Source: Bacillus renqingensis
GTDB taxonomy: Bacteria; Bacillota; Bacilli; Bacillales; Cytobacillaceae
Assembly (NCBI RefSeq): GCF_016464375.1
Contig: NZ_JADDIU010000035.1
Span: 1-49,186 of the forward strand
Reading direction: 5' to 3'
Length of the DNA stretch: 49,186 bases
Shown piece by piece: positions 35,437 to 45,605 of this stretch (within the stretch, counting starts at the first letter, position 1; each line of letters opens with the position of its first letter). A program made the translations under genes and the position numbers. Below the pieces are notes generated by a model that saw only the letters and a program-made list of their open reading frames with translations, was not told the DNA's origin and ran no database searches.

Positions 35437-38400
35437 CTATTCTAAAGCTTTATAAAATGTCCCCATCGCCTTTTTATTATATTCTTCGGGACTGAAAATT
35501 TCAGTCTTTAACGCCTGCCCATGTCTAGCAAGCTGATTCAGGCCTTTCTCAAGCCCTTCAATGCTATCCTCTACTAATAAACCGTATTTACCCTGTTCCA
35601 AAACAGTTCTATTCGCAACAATATCAGTGGCAACAATTTTCATTCCCAGTGTCAACGCCTCTAATAAAACCATTGGTTGTCCCTCATAATGAGAAGAAAG
35701 AACAAAGCAATCGCATTTATTCATTAATTTGAACGGATTATCTTGTTGGCCTACAAGGAATACGGAATCTTCAACACGGAGGTCAATAATCAGATCCTCC
35801 AAATCCTTTCGTAAAGGTCCTTCTCCTAAAATATACAGCTTCGAGTTTTTAAATCCTTCATGAAATTTGGCAAAAGCTTTAATTAAGTTATCCTGTCCCT
35901 TTTCCGGGGATAATCTCCCCATATTAATAAAATTATAATTTTCTCTTGACGGCTCTGGAATATTCTCTGATTCAATCGCTAAGGTTTCATTGAGATTGTT
36001 TTCCACCAATGATCTTTTATCTAAATGGCTAGTCAATTTTTTATACCGTTGATAGTTCATGATTTTAAAGAGAAGCAGCTTCACCCTTGCCTTGAAACCA
36101 CTCTTTTTAACAACTGATAATACGGAGGAATCAATCCAGCCTATAACGGTTCCGTTTATAGAAAACCTGCTGTAAATACCGTGCTGTGTTCTTCCTTCTA
36201 AATCCACTTTTACTAACATACCCTTGTAATCATTACTGGTTGATACTTTATAAATATCTTCTATTTTATATGGTTTGCTCCAAATATCATAGTCGGATGG
36301 ATATTTTAAAACAGCCCATTTATCGACCTGTTCTTGAAAAATAACACTGTCAGGCAGCAGCTCAAAGCACTGTTCATGAAGCCAGCCTTCAATCCGGTCG
36401 TCTAAACTAAATTTATAATAACGATCTGTTTCTGTGCATGCTTCCCGTAAAATAGTTACTTCCTTATCTAAATAGTGAGTGGCAGCGACTACTTTTTCTG
36501 CACCCTTCACTTCTGCAACTCTATTCCAGACAAAATGGTTACCAGGTTTTGTAATTATCGCCCTTGATTTGAAGACATGGTAACTGATTCGTTCACCTTC
36601 TTGGTGATTGATACTATTTTCTTCATCTTGGTTTTTTGATGAGACTTTTTCCGTACTTAATTTGAGTATCTTTTCGATATTAATGGAATTCATGACATAA
36701 TCAAATTTCGACTCATCCGCATATTTGGATAAATTCTTTTTATTCAGCTCCATCGTTCCTACTGAAACACTAACAAGCTTATCAAAGCGGTTATAAACGG
36801 AGAAAAGCCCTCTTAAATTAATCCGGTGCGGTTTCCTTCCATTTATCGTTCTTTCACTATCGGATAATAGATCATTGTGCATATAACAGATTTTTTTCTT
36901 CGCATCTGCAGCCAATAAGAACTTTGCCCAAAAAAGGCTATAGCCACTGAAATCGATGACGTAATCAAATTGCGACCTTCCAACATATCGTTTGTACTCC
37001 CTCTTATAGGCCTCTTCAGGGTACAGTTTTTTGGTAAAATTACTATGGGCCCCTCTATTATGGATAAATTTGTCCCGATAGGTTTCCCAAAAGCTATAGA
37101 CAGCTGCTCCGTGCCGAAATACAAATCTGGCATTTTTATTAACCTTCGCCATATTATTTAAAGATTCTTCGGACGAAGTCGCATTCATTAAAATGCTGAC
37201 ATCATATTTCGTATAATCTATGTTATCCATCAAGTTAATAAAAGAGGAAGTAATCCCATTATTTCTCATACCGCCGGGATAAATGAGAATCTTCTTTTTA
37301 CCGGTATCCAAGTGATTTATGACGTTTAATGGAGCCTTATTTTTATTCAGTATATACTCAACAATTCTTTTCGTAACATTCCCATCATCATGATTGGTAA
37401 ATCTTTCTTTCACTTGCTGATAAACTTTTTGATAATCCTCTTGAACTTGAGTGATATTCTGAACCGCAGAGGCCACTTCCTTAATAGTAAACAGAGTAGG
37501 CCCTGGTAATTCCTCGTCAGATAAATAACGTCCTCTTTCTTCATCGTAATCTTCATAGTCCCAAACATAGAAAAGAATGGGTTTATCGGTTACTAAATAA
37601 TCGAAAAAGATACTCGAATAATCGGTTATCAAGACATCGATTACGCTTAATAATTCATTCGTATCAACAAAATCCGGTACCAGAATATCTTTTATTTCAC
37701 TAAATTTCCTAGCTTGTTCATATAAAAAAGGATGGACTTTAATCAACAAATTATATTCGTTTTCCACTTGGCTTTTTAAATAATTCATATCTGCAATGAT
37801 TTGATACATATCATTTTTTGCTCTCGAAACATGGTTACCCTTCCAGGTTGGAGCATAAAGAATGGTCTTTTTGTTCTTATCTATTTTCAACCCCAGTCCA
37901 GCTAGATAAGAATTGTATTGATCTGTATGGGTTCGTAACGTTAAATCAATCCTTGGGTATCCTTCCTGAATGATTTCTCCTCTATAGATCCCCTTCAGCT
38001 TATAGCTATCGAGAAACATGTTAGTCGTGTGTTCATTCGGACTCAGCAGGAAGTCGGCACTTAGAAAATTCCTGAGGACATTCTTTGAGTTGGCCGGATT
38101 TCCGGGTATATCAAATCCCATACTTTTTAACGGGGTCCCATGCCAAGTATTAATATATACCTGCTCATCTTTAGGGATAAAAAACGGCTGGAATGTAGAG
38201 TTGTTAATTAAATATTTACTCGTAGCCAAACATTTAAGATATTCTTTTGAATTTCTTTGAACAAATGAGACATTGTCTAATCCCTTATATTGGTTTATGA
38301 CACCATTTAAATCCTCAAAGCTGCTTACAGACCAAATATGTTTAAATTCCCGATAATCAGGATTGTTAACTATGTATTTAAAAATCGCATAAGGGCTGTC

Positions 38401-38571
38401 GGTTAAACTTTTCCCATCTCGACTCTCATAAAAAATGGTGTTTTCGACCACTTGTAGTTTCTGATAATATTTTCTAAATTGAAAACTATGGCGGTGATTC
38501 GCCCTTCTAAAATAATTATAGATCGGTTCTAAAATAAATTTTATTTTTCTTTTTAAAACCTTTATATTCAT
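35437..38571 (-). CDS. TagF-like / GT4 fusion with two internal GW modules
   Basis: 1044 aa. Residues about 100-415 are a TagF-type CDP-glycerol transferase (TWHGTPLK at 142-149, YAPTWKG, KVHPFLYE, TDYSSIFFDY). Residues about 425-640 look like the N-terminal Rossmann half of a GT4 glycosyltransferase (KKKILIYPGG, DYVIDFSGYSLFWAK). Two GW modules follow (about 667-739 and 750-820; GW at 729-730 and 811-812). Residues 878-1044 are the GT4 C-terminal half, with GRLSPEKGQDNLI and the EX7E motif E963/E971. There is no signal peptide. It probably makes poly(glycerol phosphate) and glycosylates it, or makes a mixed chain. GW modules normally bind teichoic acids outside the cell; here they would be cytoplasmic. 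62% or so identical by eye to the next gene. Confidence 0.88.
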   Translation of the reverse strand: MNIKVLKRKIKFILEPIYNYFRRANHRHSFQFRKYYQKLQVVENTIFYESRDGKSLTDSPYAIFKYIVNNPDYREFKHIWSVSSFEDLNGVINQYKGLDNVSFVQRNSKEYLKCLATSKYLINNSTFQPFFIPKDEQVYINTWHGTPLKSMGFDIPGNPANSKNVLRNFLSADFLLSPNEHTTNMFLDSYKLKGIYRGEIIQEGYPRIDLTLRTHTDQYNSYLAGLGLKIDKNKKTILYAPTWKGNHVSRAKNDMYQIIADMNYLKSQVENEYNLLIKVHPFLYEQARKFSEIKDILVPDFVDTNELLSVIDVLITDYSSIFFDYLVTDKPILFYVWDYEDYDEERGRYLSDEELPGPTLFTIKEVASAVQNITQVQEDYQKVYQQVKERFTNHDDGNVTKRIVEYILNKNKAPLNVINHLDTGKKKILIYPGGMRNNGITSSFINLMDNIDYTKYDVSILMNATSSEESLNNMAKVNKNARFVFRHGAAVYSFWETYRDKFIHNRGAHSNFTKKLYPEEAYKREYKRYVGRSQFDYVIDFSGYSLFWAKFLLAADAKKKICYMHNDLLSDSERTINGRKPHRINLRGLFSVYNRFDKLVSVSVGTMELNKKNLSKYADESKFDYVMNSINIEKILKLSTEKVSSKNQDEENSINHQEGERISYHVFKSRAIITKPGNHFVWNRVAEVKGAEKVVAATHYLDKEVTILREACTETDRYYKFSLDDRIEGWLHEQCFELLPDSVIFQEQVDKWAVLKYPSDYDIWSKPYKIEDIYKVSTSNDYKGMLVKVDLEGRTQHGIYSRFSINGTVIGWIDSSVLSVVKKSGFKARVKLLLFKIMNYQRYKKLTSHLDKRSLVENNLNETLAIESENIPEPSRENYNFINMGRLSPEKGQDNLIKAFAKFHEGFKNSKLYILGEGPLRKDLEDLIIDLRVEDSVFLVGQQDNPFKLMNKCDCFVLSSHYEGQPMVLLEALTLGMKIVATDIVANRTVLEQGKYGLLVEDSIEGLEKGLNQLARHGQALKTEIFSPEEYNKKAMGTFYKALE
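36112..36573 (-). other. Two GW modules inside the 1044-aa fusion
   Basis: Each module has the GW pattern: W..P, then K/V..A..Y or K..S..DYKG, a basic or acidic strand, Y-F-S-I/L-ING, then GW-D/H-S/Q. They lie between the two halves of the GT4 domain. Confidence 0.75.
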
Positions 38572-38731
38572 TCATTGTACAGCTCCCTTTTTAGATCCCT
38601 ACAGTTCCATTTATTATAACATCAATAAAAAACGAATTTAAAAATACAAATTCTTAAACATGATGTTATAGACGAGTCAGAGACCGCGTTGAAAAACAAT
38701 CCGCGGCCTTGTTCTCAGATAAAGCATAAAT

Positions 38732-41700
38732 TTACCCTAAAATCCGATAAAAAGTACTCATTGCCCTTTTATTGTATTCGTCCGGTACAAATTTATCTGG
38801 TTGATAATCCAACTCATTTTTAGCAATTTGATTTAAACCTTTCTCTAAACCTTCAATGCTATTTTCCACTAATAAACCATACCTTCCTTGTTCCAATACT
38901 GTCCTGTTCGCCACTATATCTGTTGCAATAATATGCATTCCAAGAGTCATTGCCTCTAATAAAACCATCGGTTGCCCTTCATAATGAGAAGAAAGTACAA
39001 AACAATTACATTTATCCATTATATAGAATGGATTATCAACTTGTCCTACAAGAAAGACATCCTCTTCTAAATTCAATTCTTGAATGAGGTCACTCAAATC
39101 TTTCCTTAATGGACCTTCTCCTAATATATACAGTTTCGAATTTCTATAGCCTTGATTAAATTTTGCAAAAGCCTTGATTAAATTATCTTGGCCTTTTTCT
39201 GGAGATAGTCTTCCCATTGTTACGAAGTTATAATTTTCATTAGATGGTTCAGGAATAAACGTCTCTCCTTTTTCAATTCCCAACGTTTTAATAATATGAA
39301 AAGCTCGTTTATTTAACCAACCAATGGCTTCATTTTCATAAATAAAATGACAAAATACTCCATCAAGCGTTTTTGCTTCCTTATCAATTGTTACAGTTTT
39401 TCCATTAAATTTTTGTAGTGCTTTTGATGGTTCCACACTTCCAAGGTCCTCAAGCGTTTCCAAAATCACTTCATCATTTGATACATGAACTTCAGCAATC
39501 TTTTTAACAGTTTTTTCTGAAATAATGACAGGTTTATCAATAATCGAAACTGCATTATGGTCTAACCAGCCAATTTGTTTCCCGGCATGATAACACAAAA
39601 AATACGTTCCTTTTACGGTTCTATTACATTTCGTTATAATGACTTCCAAGCCCGCCAACTCTTTTGCATCCATTATTTTTTTATATCCTAAATTCGGGTA
39701 CGGTTTAGACCAAACTGCATTTGTTCCCGGATTGGAAATAACTCCATATTCATACAGGTTATTTTCTTCTAACGTCCTATTTTCTAAATGATTTATAATT
39801 TTTCTATACTTTCTATTTTTAACCACTTTATATAAGCTTTTTTCTAAATTCACTCTATATCCAGCATCAAGAGGATATTCTTTTACAGTTTTCAATGCAG
39901 AAGAATCAATCCATCCCATTAAGGTTCCGTTTATCGAAAACCTGCTATAAATACTATGCTGTGTTCTTGCTTCAAAATCGACATCAACTATGATCCCTTT
40001 ATAATCCTTACTGGAAGAAACCTTATGAGTACTCTCAATATTAAAGGGCTCATTCCAAATATCATTTCCATTTACATTTTGGAGAAGCGCTAATTTATTG
40101 ACTTGTTTTTCAAATAAGAGACTGTCAGGGAGTAGTTCAAGACTGTCCTGGTTAATCCATCCTATTATTCGGTCATCGATACTGAATTTGCAATAGACAT
40201 CTGTCCTCGTAATAGCCTTACCTATGATAGTAACCTCTTTTTCTAAGAATTTATGGGCAGGGTAAAGCTTTTCTGCACTACTGAAAACAGCTGGACGATT
40301 CCACACAAAATAATCCTTCGGATTGTTTATGATGGCTCGTGATTTAAGGTATTCATACTTTATTTGTTGACCCGGTTCATTAGCATTATCGGGATCTTTA
40401 CCCTGAACATCGTTACTCAGCCTTAGAATCTTTCCGGGATTAATCGAGTTCATGACATAATCAAATTTTGACTCGTCTGCATATACTGACAGGTTCTTTT
40501 TGTTTATCTCCATAGTCCCTGGAGAAACACTAACTAATTTATCAAACCTGTGGTAAACTGAAAAAAGCCCTCTTAAATTAATTCTATGAGGTCTCCGTCC
40601 ATTGATAGTTCTTTCACTATCAGCCAGTACATCACTATGCATATAGCAGATTTTTTTCTTAGCATCAGAAGCGAGTAAAAATTTCGCCCAAAACAGGCTG
40701 TAACCGCTAAAATCAATGACATAATCAAATTGCGTCCTACCGAAAAACCTTTTATATTCCCTTTTGTAGGCCTCTTCTGGATAAAGTTTTTTTGTAAAAT
40801 CACTATGTGCCCCTCGATTATGAACAAATTTATCTCGATATTGTTCAAAAAAATGATATACAGGCAGCCCATGTCGGAAAAGAAACCTTACATTTTTACT
40901 GATCTTTTCCATATTTTTTAAGGATTCTTTTGAATTTGTTGGTTGCATAAAGATACTAACATCGTACTGATTAAAATCAATATTATCCATTAGATTGATA
41001 AAAGAAGCTGTAATGCCATTATTCCCCATACCTCCGGGATAAATTAGAATTTTCTTTTTCCTCTCATCCACATCATTAATAATATTTAATGGCAGGGTGT
41101 TTTTATGAAAAATATAATTCACTAACCTTTTGGTCACATTTCCATCATCATGTTTCGTAAACCTATTTTGGGCTTTTTTATATACCTCATTAAAATCTGT
41201 ACTTATTTTATCAATATTATTAACAGCTGTTACTATTTCTTTAATCGTAAAAAGAGTAGGGCCCGGTAATTCATCAACTGATAAATAACCACCACGTTCT
41301 TCTTGATAATCATCATAATCCCACACATAGAACAATATGGGCTTATTTGTAACAAGATAGTCAAAGAAGATACTAGAATAATCCGTTATAAGGATGTCTA
41401 CAACACTTAACAATTCGTTCGTATCTACGAAGTCAGGAATTAATATATCTTTAACCTCATTAAATTTTCTAGCTTGTTCGTATAAAAAAGGATGCACCTT
41501 AATACATACATTATAATCTTTACCTGCTTGACTCTTTAAATAGGTCATATCAGCAATAATTTGAAACATATCATTTTTAGCTTTTGAGACATTTTTGCCC
41601 TTCCATGTTGGTGCATAAAGAATCGTTTTTTTGTTCTTATCTAGAGCAACCCCCAACCCTCTTAAATAGGATTGAAATGTTGCCGAATCAGTATTAAAGG

Positions 41701-42331
41701 TAAGATCAATCCTCGGATACCCTTCTTCAATAATTTCCCCGTTATAAACACCATTAAGTTTATAGCTGTTTAAAAACATATTGGTTGTATGCTCGTTTGG
41801 GCTTATCAGATAATCGGCACTGATAAAATTCCTGACAACATTCTGTGAATTTGAAGGGTTTCCCGGTATATCAAAACCCATACTTTTAAGCGGTGTCCCA
41901 TGCCATGTATTAATATATATTTGTTCGCTTTTGGGGATAAAAAACGACTGAAATGTAGAATTATTTATAAGATATTTACAAGTAGCCAAAGCTTTGAGGT
42001 ACTCTTTCGAATTACGCCTGACGAATTTCACATTATCTAACCCTTCATATTGGCTTATTACTTTGTTTAAATCCTCCATATTACTAATAGACCAAATATG
42101 TTGATACTCTTTAAATTCAGGATTAGTGATTAAATATTTAAAAATGGCATAAGGGCTGTCTGTTATGCTTTTTCCATCTCTACTTTCATATAAAATGGTA
42201 TGATCATTTACAGTTAATTTTTCATAATATCTGGCATATTGAATATTTCTTCGATGATTTGCTTTAAATAAATAATTATAAATCGGATCTATAATGAATT
42301 TTAATTTTCTTTTTAAAACCTTTTTATTCAT
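38732..42331 (-). CDS. TagF-like / GT4 fusion with four internal GW modules
   Basis: 1199 aa tandem paralogue of the gene just downstream, aligned without gaps for about 640 residues. TagF-type domain about 100-415 (TWHGTPLK 142-149, TDYSSIFFDY about 316-325), GT4 N-half about 425-640, four GW modules (GW dipeptides at 724-725, 806-807, 921-922, 1004-1005), then GT4 C-half 1033-1199 with EX7E E1118/E1126. The extra two modules sit between a shared LEENNL-type segment and a shared IPEPS-ENYNF segment, a clean cassette gain or loss. It is cytoplasmic by sequence. It may be a polymerase with chain-length or substrate sensing by the GW modules; that is inference. B. subtilis WTA loci have nothing like it to my knowledge. 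Confidence 0.88.
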   Translation of the reverse strand: MNKKVLKRKLKFIIDPIYNYLFKANHRRNIQYARYYEKLTVNDHTILYESRDGKSITDSPYAIFKYLITNPEFKEYQHIWSISNMEDLNKVISQYEGLDNVKFVRRNSKEYLKALATCKYLINNSTFQSFFIPKSEQIYINTWHGTPLKSMGFDIPGNPSNSQNVVRNFISADYLISPNEHTTNMFLNSYKLNGVYNGEIIEEGYPRIDLTFNTDSATFQSYLRGLGVALDKNKKTILYAPTWKGKNVSKAKNDMFQIIADMTYLKSQAGKDYNVCIKVHPFLYEQARKFNEVKDILIPDFVDTNELLSVVDILITDYSSIFFDYLVTNKPILFYVWDYDDYQEERGGYLSVDELPGPTLFTIKEIVTAVNNIDKISTDFNEVYKKAQNRFTKHDDGNVTKRLVNYIFHKNTLPLNIINDVDERKKKILIYPGGMGNNGITASFINLMDNIDFNQYDVSIFMQPTNSKESLKNMEKISKNVRFLFRHGLPVYHFFEQYRDKFVHNRGAHSDFTKKLYPEEAYKREYKRFFGRTQFDYVIDFSGYSLFWAKFLLASDAKKKICYMHSDVLADSERTINGRRPHRINLRGLFSVYHRFDKLVSVSPGTMEINKKNLSVYADESKFDYVMNSINPGKILRLSNDVQGKDPDNANEPGQQIKYEYLKSRAIINNPKDYFVWNRPAVFSSAEKLYPAHKFLEKEVTIIGKAITRTDVYCKFSIDDRIIGWINQDSLELLPDSLLFEKQVNKLALLQNVNGNDIWNEPFNIESTHKVSSSKDYKGIIVDVDFEARTQHSIYSRFSINGTLMGWIDSSALKTVKEYPLDAGYRVNLEKSLYKVVKNRKYRKIINHLENRTLEENNLYEYGVISNPGTNAVWSKPYPNLGYKKIMDAKELAGLEVIITKCNRTVKGTYFLCYHAGKQIGWLDHNAVSIIDKPVIISEKTVKKIAEVHVSNDEVILETLEDLGSVEPSKALQKFNGKTVTIDKEAKTLDGVFCHFIYENEAIGWLNKRAFHIIKTLGIEKGETFIPEPSNENYNFVTMGRLSPEKGQDNLIKAFAKFNQGYRNSKLYILGEGPLRKDLSDLIQELNLEEDVFLVGQVDNPFYIMDKCNCFVLSSHYEGQPMVLLEAMTLGMHIIATDIVANRTVLEQGRYGLLVENSIEGLEKGLNQIAKNELDYQPDKFVPDEYNKRAMSTFYRILG
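39254..39754 (-). other. Extra GW cassette (modules 3 and 4) absent from the paralogue
   Basis: Residues about 860-1026 carry two further GW modules. Flanking residues on both sides match the shorter paralogue, so this stretch is the whole length difference (about 155 residues). Confidence 0.75.
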
Positions 42332-42707
42332 TTATTACTACAACTCCCTTATTCTCATGCTTCCTTCCTGTGCTGACAATAAACAACCAATATTTATTCT
42401 TATAACTTTAATTTCCCCTATTACCATTGACTAAATGTAAGTGTTACTATTATCAATAAGGATTTTAACAGTGATGATTATAACATACATCTTTTTATAT
42501 AGTAATCTAAAAGTGGGCCCCCGGAGTCATTGAAAATCCCCTCAGTGTTATAAATAACCATGCGGTGATTTAATATCTTAAACGACTTTAAATGACATTA
42601 GTATACAAAAAACGGCACTCTCATGGTACAATTTATCTGCATCTTTTGTAATACTACGATTGGAAGAGGTATATCTATATGAAATTAATTATGGAGCAGG
42701 TGGAACA
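42332..42707. other. Divergent control region between the fusion polymerase and YfhO genes
   Basis: This 376-nt AT-rich gap has an extended -10 (TGGTACAAT) at 42624-42632 reading toward yfhO. On the minus strand TATAAG near 42441 is the best -10 toward the fusion gene, without a good -35. No gene is supported. Confidence 0.45.
42624..42632 (+). promoter_or_regulatory. Extended -10 promoter for the YfhO gene
   Basis: TGGTACAAT, 75 nt before ATG 42708; no clear -35. Confidence 0.45.
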
Positions 42708-45386
42708 ATGATTCGAAAAAAAATAGATCTTCATATAATTTTATTAGCATGTTTAGTTTTGATAATGGGAGCCGTTATTTTCTATAGAATAATTGTAAAA
42801 AAGTATTTTTACCTATCTTTGGCAGGTGATTCATTTCATCAATATGTTCATTTTTTCAATTTATTTCATGATTTAGTGAGAAGTGGTGAACTTCCATTTT
42901 GGTCATGGAATTACGGGCCCGGAGGGAGCTTTTGGAATGACTTTGGATATTACATGCTTGGTGATATCTTCATTTGGCCCCTTCTATTATTTCCTAAAGG
43001 CTGGTTTCCATTTTCTTTTATTCCAATCACTATCCTAAAACTTTTCTTAATTAGTTTGGGAACCTATTTATTTTTAAAAAAATTGAGTGTAAAAAAAGGT
43101 ATAGCTTTATTAGCGGGGATTGCTAACAGCTTTGCCCTTTTTAATTTTGATCATTTTTTTACCCACTACTTTTTTCTAAATGCTGCTGTATATTTTCCTT
43201 TTATCCTATTGGGATATGAAAGGTATATATCTAACCAAAAGCCTATTTTACTGTTTATTACATTATTTTTAGCCAGTATTAGTAATTTTTATTTTTTATT
43301 TATGATTACAATTGGTCTATTCTTCTATAGTATATTTAGATATTTTTCAGGTTCTTTTTCCGACAAAAACCTGAAAGGGTTCTTTCTGTTTCATTTAAAA
43401 TTATCTTGTCTTTTCTTATTATCACTAGGGACGGCAATGGTCATATTCCTTCCCTCGGTAATTAGTCTTTTTCATTCAAGTTTATTTCACCGCCCACATC
43501 AACCAATTCTTGATAAGTTTTTAAGTATCGATGACCTTATCAGGAAGCTAATATGGAACGGCGGAATCAACTTTATACCATTTCTTATGATTCCTTTGTT
43601 CTTTATCAACAAAATCAAATATTTTCTTATATATGGTATCATGGGATTAACCCTATTATTAATGATATCACTACAGGACGTTAATTCTTTTGTTGGCGGT
43701 TTAAGTAACCCTTTCGAATTTAGAGCATTTTTTCTTTTTAATACCCTTTTTATTATGTTGTCATCTATTGCAGTAGATAAAATTGACTTCAAAAGGTGGA
43801 AAAATATATGTGTCATTTTGATTATTTCCTGTTTGATTTATTATTGGATAGATACTAATCCATTTACACATTATGCAAAGTATATCAAATTTATTCCAAT
43901 AGCATTTTCTATTTTCTTTATTATATCGCAGTTTATACATAATAGCTGGATTAAGAAGGTTATAATTTCATTAACTGGTTTGACTGTCATAGCTTATAGT
44001 CTAATCCTTCCCTATAGTTTTGTGACAGATCTCCTGTATAAGTCTGGGGGAGGAAATCCTGGGCCCTATCATAAAGGGATTTGGGGGGTCTTACCTCTTA
44101 TAAATAAAAATAAATATGAAAAATTCTTCGATAATTATGAGGTAAAGAAAACCCTTAATTATGTCAAAACAGATAAGGACTTTTTTAGGATGACTGTAAA
44201 CTCTCCAGGTATAATAGGAAATAATTCATCTATGAGTTATGGTTATAAATCCTATACTACTTATCAATCATTAGTGAATTGGAATTTGCAGAATTTTGAA
44301 ATGGATTATCTTGGTCAGGATGGCTTTAGACGTTTAAACAGAACCAGGGGTTTTCAAAATAATACCTTTATTACAACGATTCTTAACAATAAATATAATA
44401 TTTCTTTTAATGGATCGAAAACTAAATTGTTTGGTTACAAGGAGATTTATAAACACGGAAATACTATTATTGAAAAAAATGAAAATTCGTTACCCATTGG
44501 GTTTTTATATAATTCGGCCGTTTCTTCATCCTTATTTAATCAGACAGATTATCAGAAGCGTGATGAGTTAATATTACGTAATGCGGTTGTACCAGAATCA
44601 GTATATAATAATTCAGGGTTGTCATCTGATTTAAAATCATCGGTTAAAACAATTGGTACATTATCACAAGCAAAATATGATAAAGTGTCCAAAAAAAGAA
44701 AAGTAAAAAACGGTTTATTAGTCTATTCAACTAGACCTATCGAAATAACAATTCCAGTGAAGAACCACCCATTATCTGAATTAAGGGTGTATGCTGATAT
44801 TATTCCTTATACAAAAAATCAGGGTATTACAATCAATACCTTAACTAATTTAGGTGGAAAGTATTTTTTTGAAAAGAACATGAATCATAATCAGTATCAA
44901 ATATCTCAGTATCATTATACTGATACAACGAATAAAGTACTCTTTCGCTTTGGTAAAGATCAAAAAACGCAATGGGTTCGGTTAACTATCCAACCAGGAA
45001 AGTTTCTAATTAAAAATATACAGGTATCAACTGATGATTATAAAGTATACAAAGATATTACAAGTACCTATAAAAGAAATAGCTTAAAGGAAATTAAATT
45101 TGGAAATAATTATATTCAAGGAAAATATAGTAGCAATAAGGAAGCAATTCTATTTCTTTCCATACCGTTTTCATCAGGTTGGAAAGCTACGATAGATGGG
45201 AAAAAGGTGGATACTTTCCCAGTTCACTCTGCATTTATGGGAATAGCCGCCCCTCAGGGAAATCATGCTATCAAATTAACATTTACACCAGAGGGATTTT
45301 TCCCTGGTCTAATAATTTCTTTAATAAGCTTCAGTTTAACATTATTTTTATTTATCATAGGAAGAAAAACAAAAAGAATAGGATAA
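42708..45386 (+). CDS. YfhO-family GT-C membrane glycosyltransferase
   Basis: 892 aa. An N-terminal segment of about a dozen TMs (to about residue 455) contains the GT-C-like first loop (FLSLAGDSFHQYVHF). A large extracytoplasmic domain follows (about 460-860; SSGWKATIDGKKVD, VHSAFMGIAAPQGNHAI are typical of YfhO), then one last TM. In B. subtilis YfhO works with CsbB and GtcA to glycosylate lipoteichoic acid from a lipid-linked sugar. ATG 42708 follows GGAGCAGGTGG; the frame is open to 42660 without a ribosome site. GT2 and GtrA genes follow on the same strand. Confidence 0.88.
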   Translation: MIRKKIDLHIILLACLVLIMGAVIFYRIIVKKYFYLSLAGDSFHQYVHFFNLFHDLVRSGELPFWSWNYGPGGSFWNDFGYYMLGDIFIWPLLLFPKGWFPFSFIPITILKLFLISLGTYLFLKKLSVKKGIALLAGIANSFALFNFDHFFTHYFFLNAAVYFPFILLGYERYISNQKPILLFITLFLASISNFYFLFMITIGLFFYSIFRYFSGSFSDKNLKGFFLFHLKLSCLFLLSLGTAMVIFLPSVISLFHSSLFHRPHQPILDKFLSIDDLIRKLIWNGGINFIPFLMIPLFFINKIKYFLIYGIMGLTLLLMISLQDVNSFVGGLSNPFEFRAFFLFNTLFIMLSSIAVDKIDFKRWKNICVILIISCLIYYWIDTNPFTHYAKYIKFIPIAFSIFFIISQFIHNSWIKKVIISLTGLTVIAYSLILPYSFVTDLLYKSGGGNPGPYHKGIWGVLPLINKNKYEKFFDNYEVKKTLNYVKTDKDFFRMTVNSPGIIGNNSSMSYGYKSYTTYQSLVNWNLQNFEMDYLGQDGFRRLNRTRGFQNNTFITTILNNKYNISFNGSKTKLFGYKEIYKHGNTIIEKNENSLPIGFLYNSAVSSSLFNQTDYQKRDELILRNAVVPESVYNNSGLSSDLKSSVKTIGTLSQAKYDKVSKKRKVKNGLLVYSTRPIEITIPVKNHPLSELRVYADIIPYTKNQGITINTLTNLGGKYFFEKNMNHNQYQISQYHYTDTTNKVLFRFGKDQKTQWVRLTIQPGKFLIKNIQVSTDDYKVYKDITSTYKRNSLKEIKFGNNYIQGKYSSNKEAILFLSIPFSSGWKATIDGKKVDTFPVHSAFMGIAAPQGNHAIKLTFTPEGFFPGLIISLISFSLTLFLFIIGRKTKRIG

Positions 45387-45537
45387 ACTAGCTAAATGAT
45401 GGCATTGGTATTAAACCAAGGTCATGTTAATGGACATATTGAGATGTTAAAGTTGACATTTCTATGATTTCCACAAAAATATAATATCTGATAATTTTTA
45501 GAAAAGAAAAGTAATTGTTCTTGTTTGCTTTTTGATT

Positions 45538-45566
45538 TTGACTCACAAGATGAATTATGATAGAAT
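45538..45566 (+). promoter_or_regulatory. Sigma-A promoter for the GT2-gtrA pair
   Basis: -35 TTGACT (45538-45543), a 17-nt spacer and -10 TAGAAT (45561-45566), 40 nt before the GT2 start. Confidence 0.75.
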
Positions 45567-45605
45567 TCTTTTGGATTTAAAGAATTCTAAGAGAGGGGCA
45601 CCTAA

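Noticed and set aside
38672..38705. Terminator between the two fusion genes
   Set aside because: CCGCG/CGCGG arms can pair but no T-run follows on the minus strand, and the stem has a bulge.
35437..42331. Giant TagF-GT4 proteins as artefacts of missed stops or misassembly
   Set aside because: Two tandem genes share the same domain order throughout with good ribosome sites and no frame break, so the fusion is real.
42660..42707. Upstream extension of the YfhO gene to 42660
   Set aside because: The 16 extra codons have no ribosome site and precede the strong GGAGCAGGTGG site of ATG 42708.
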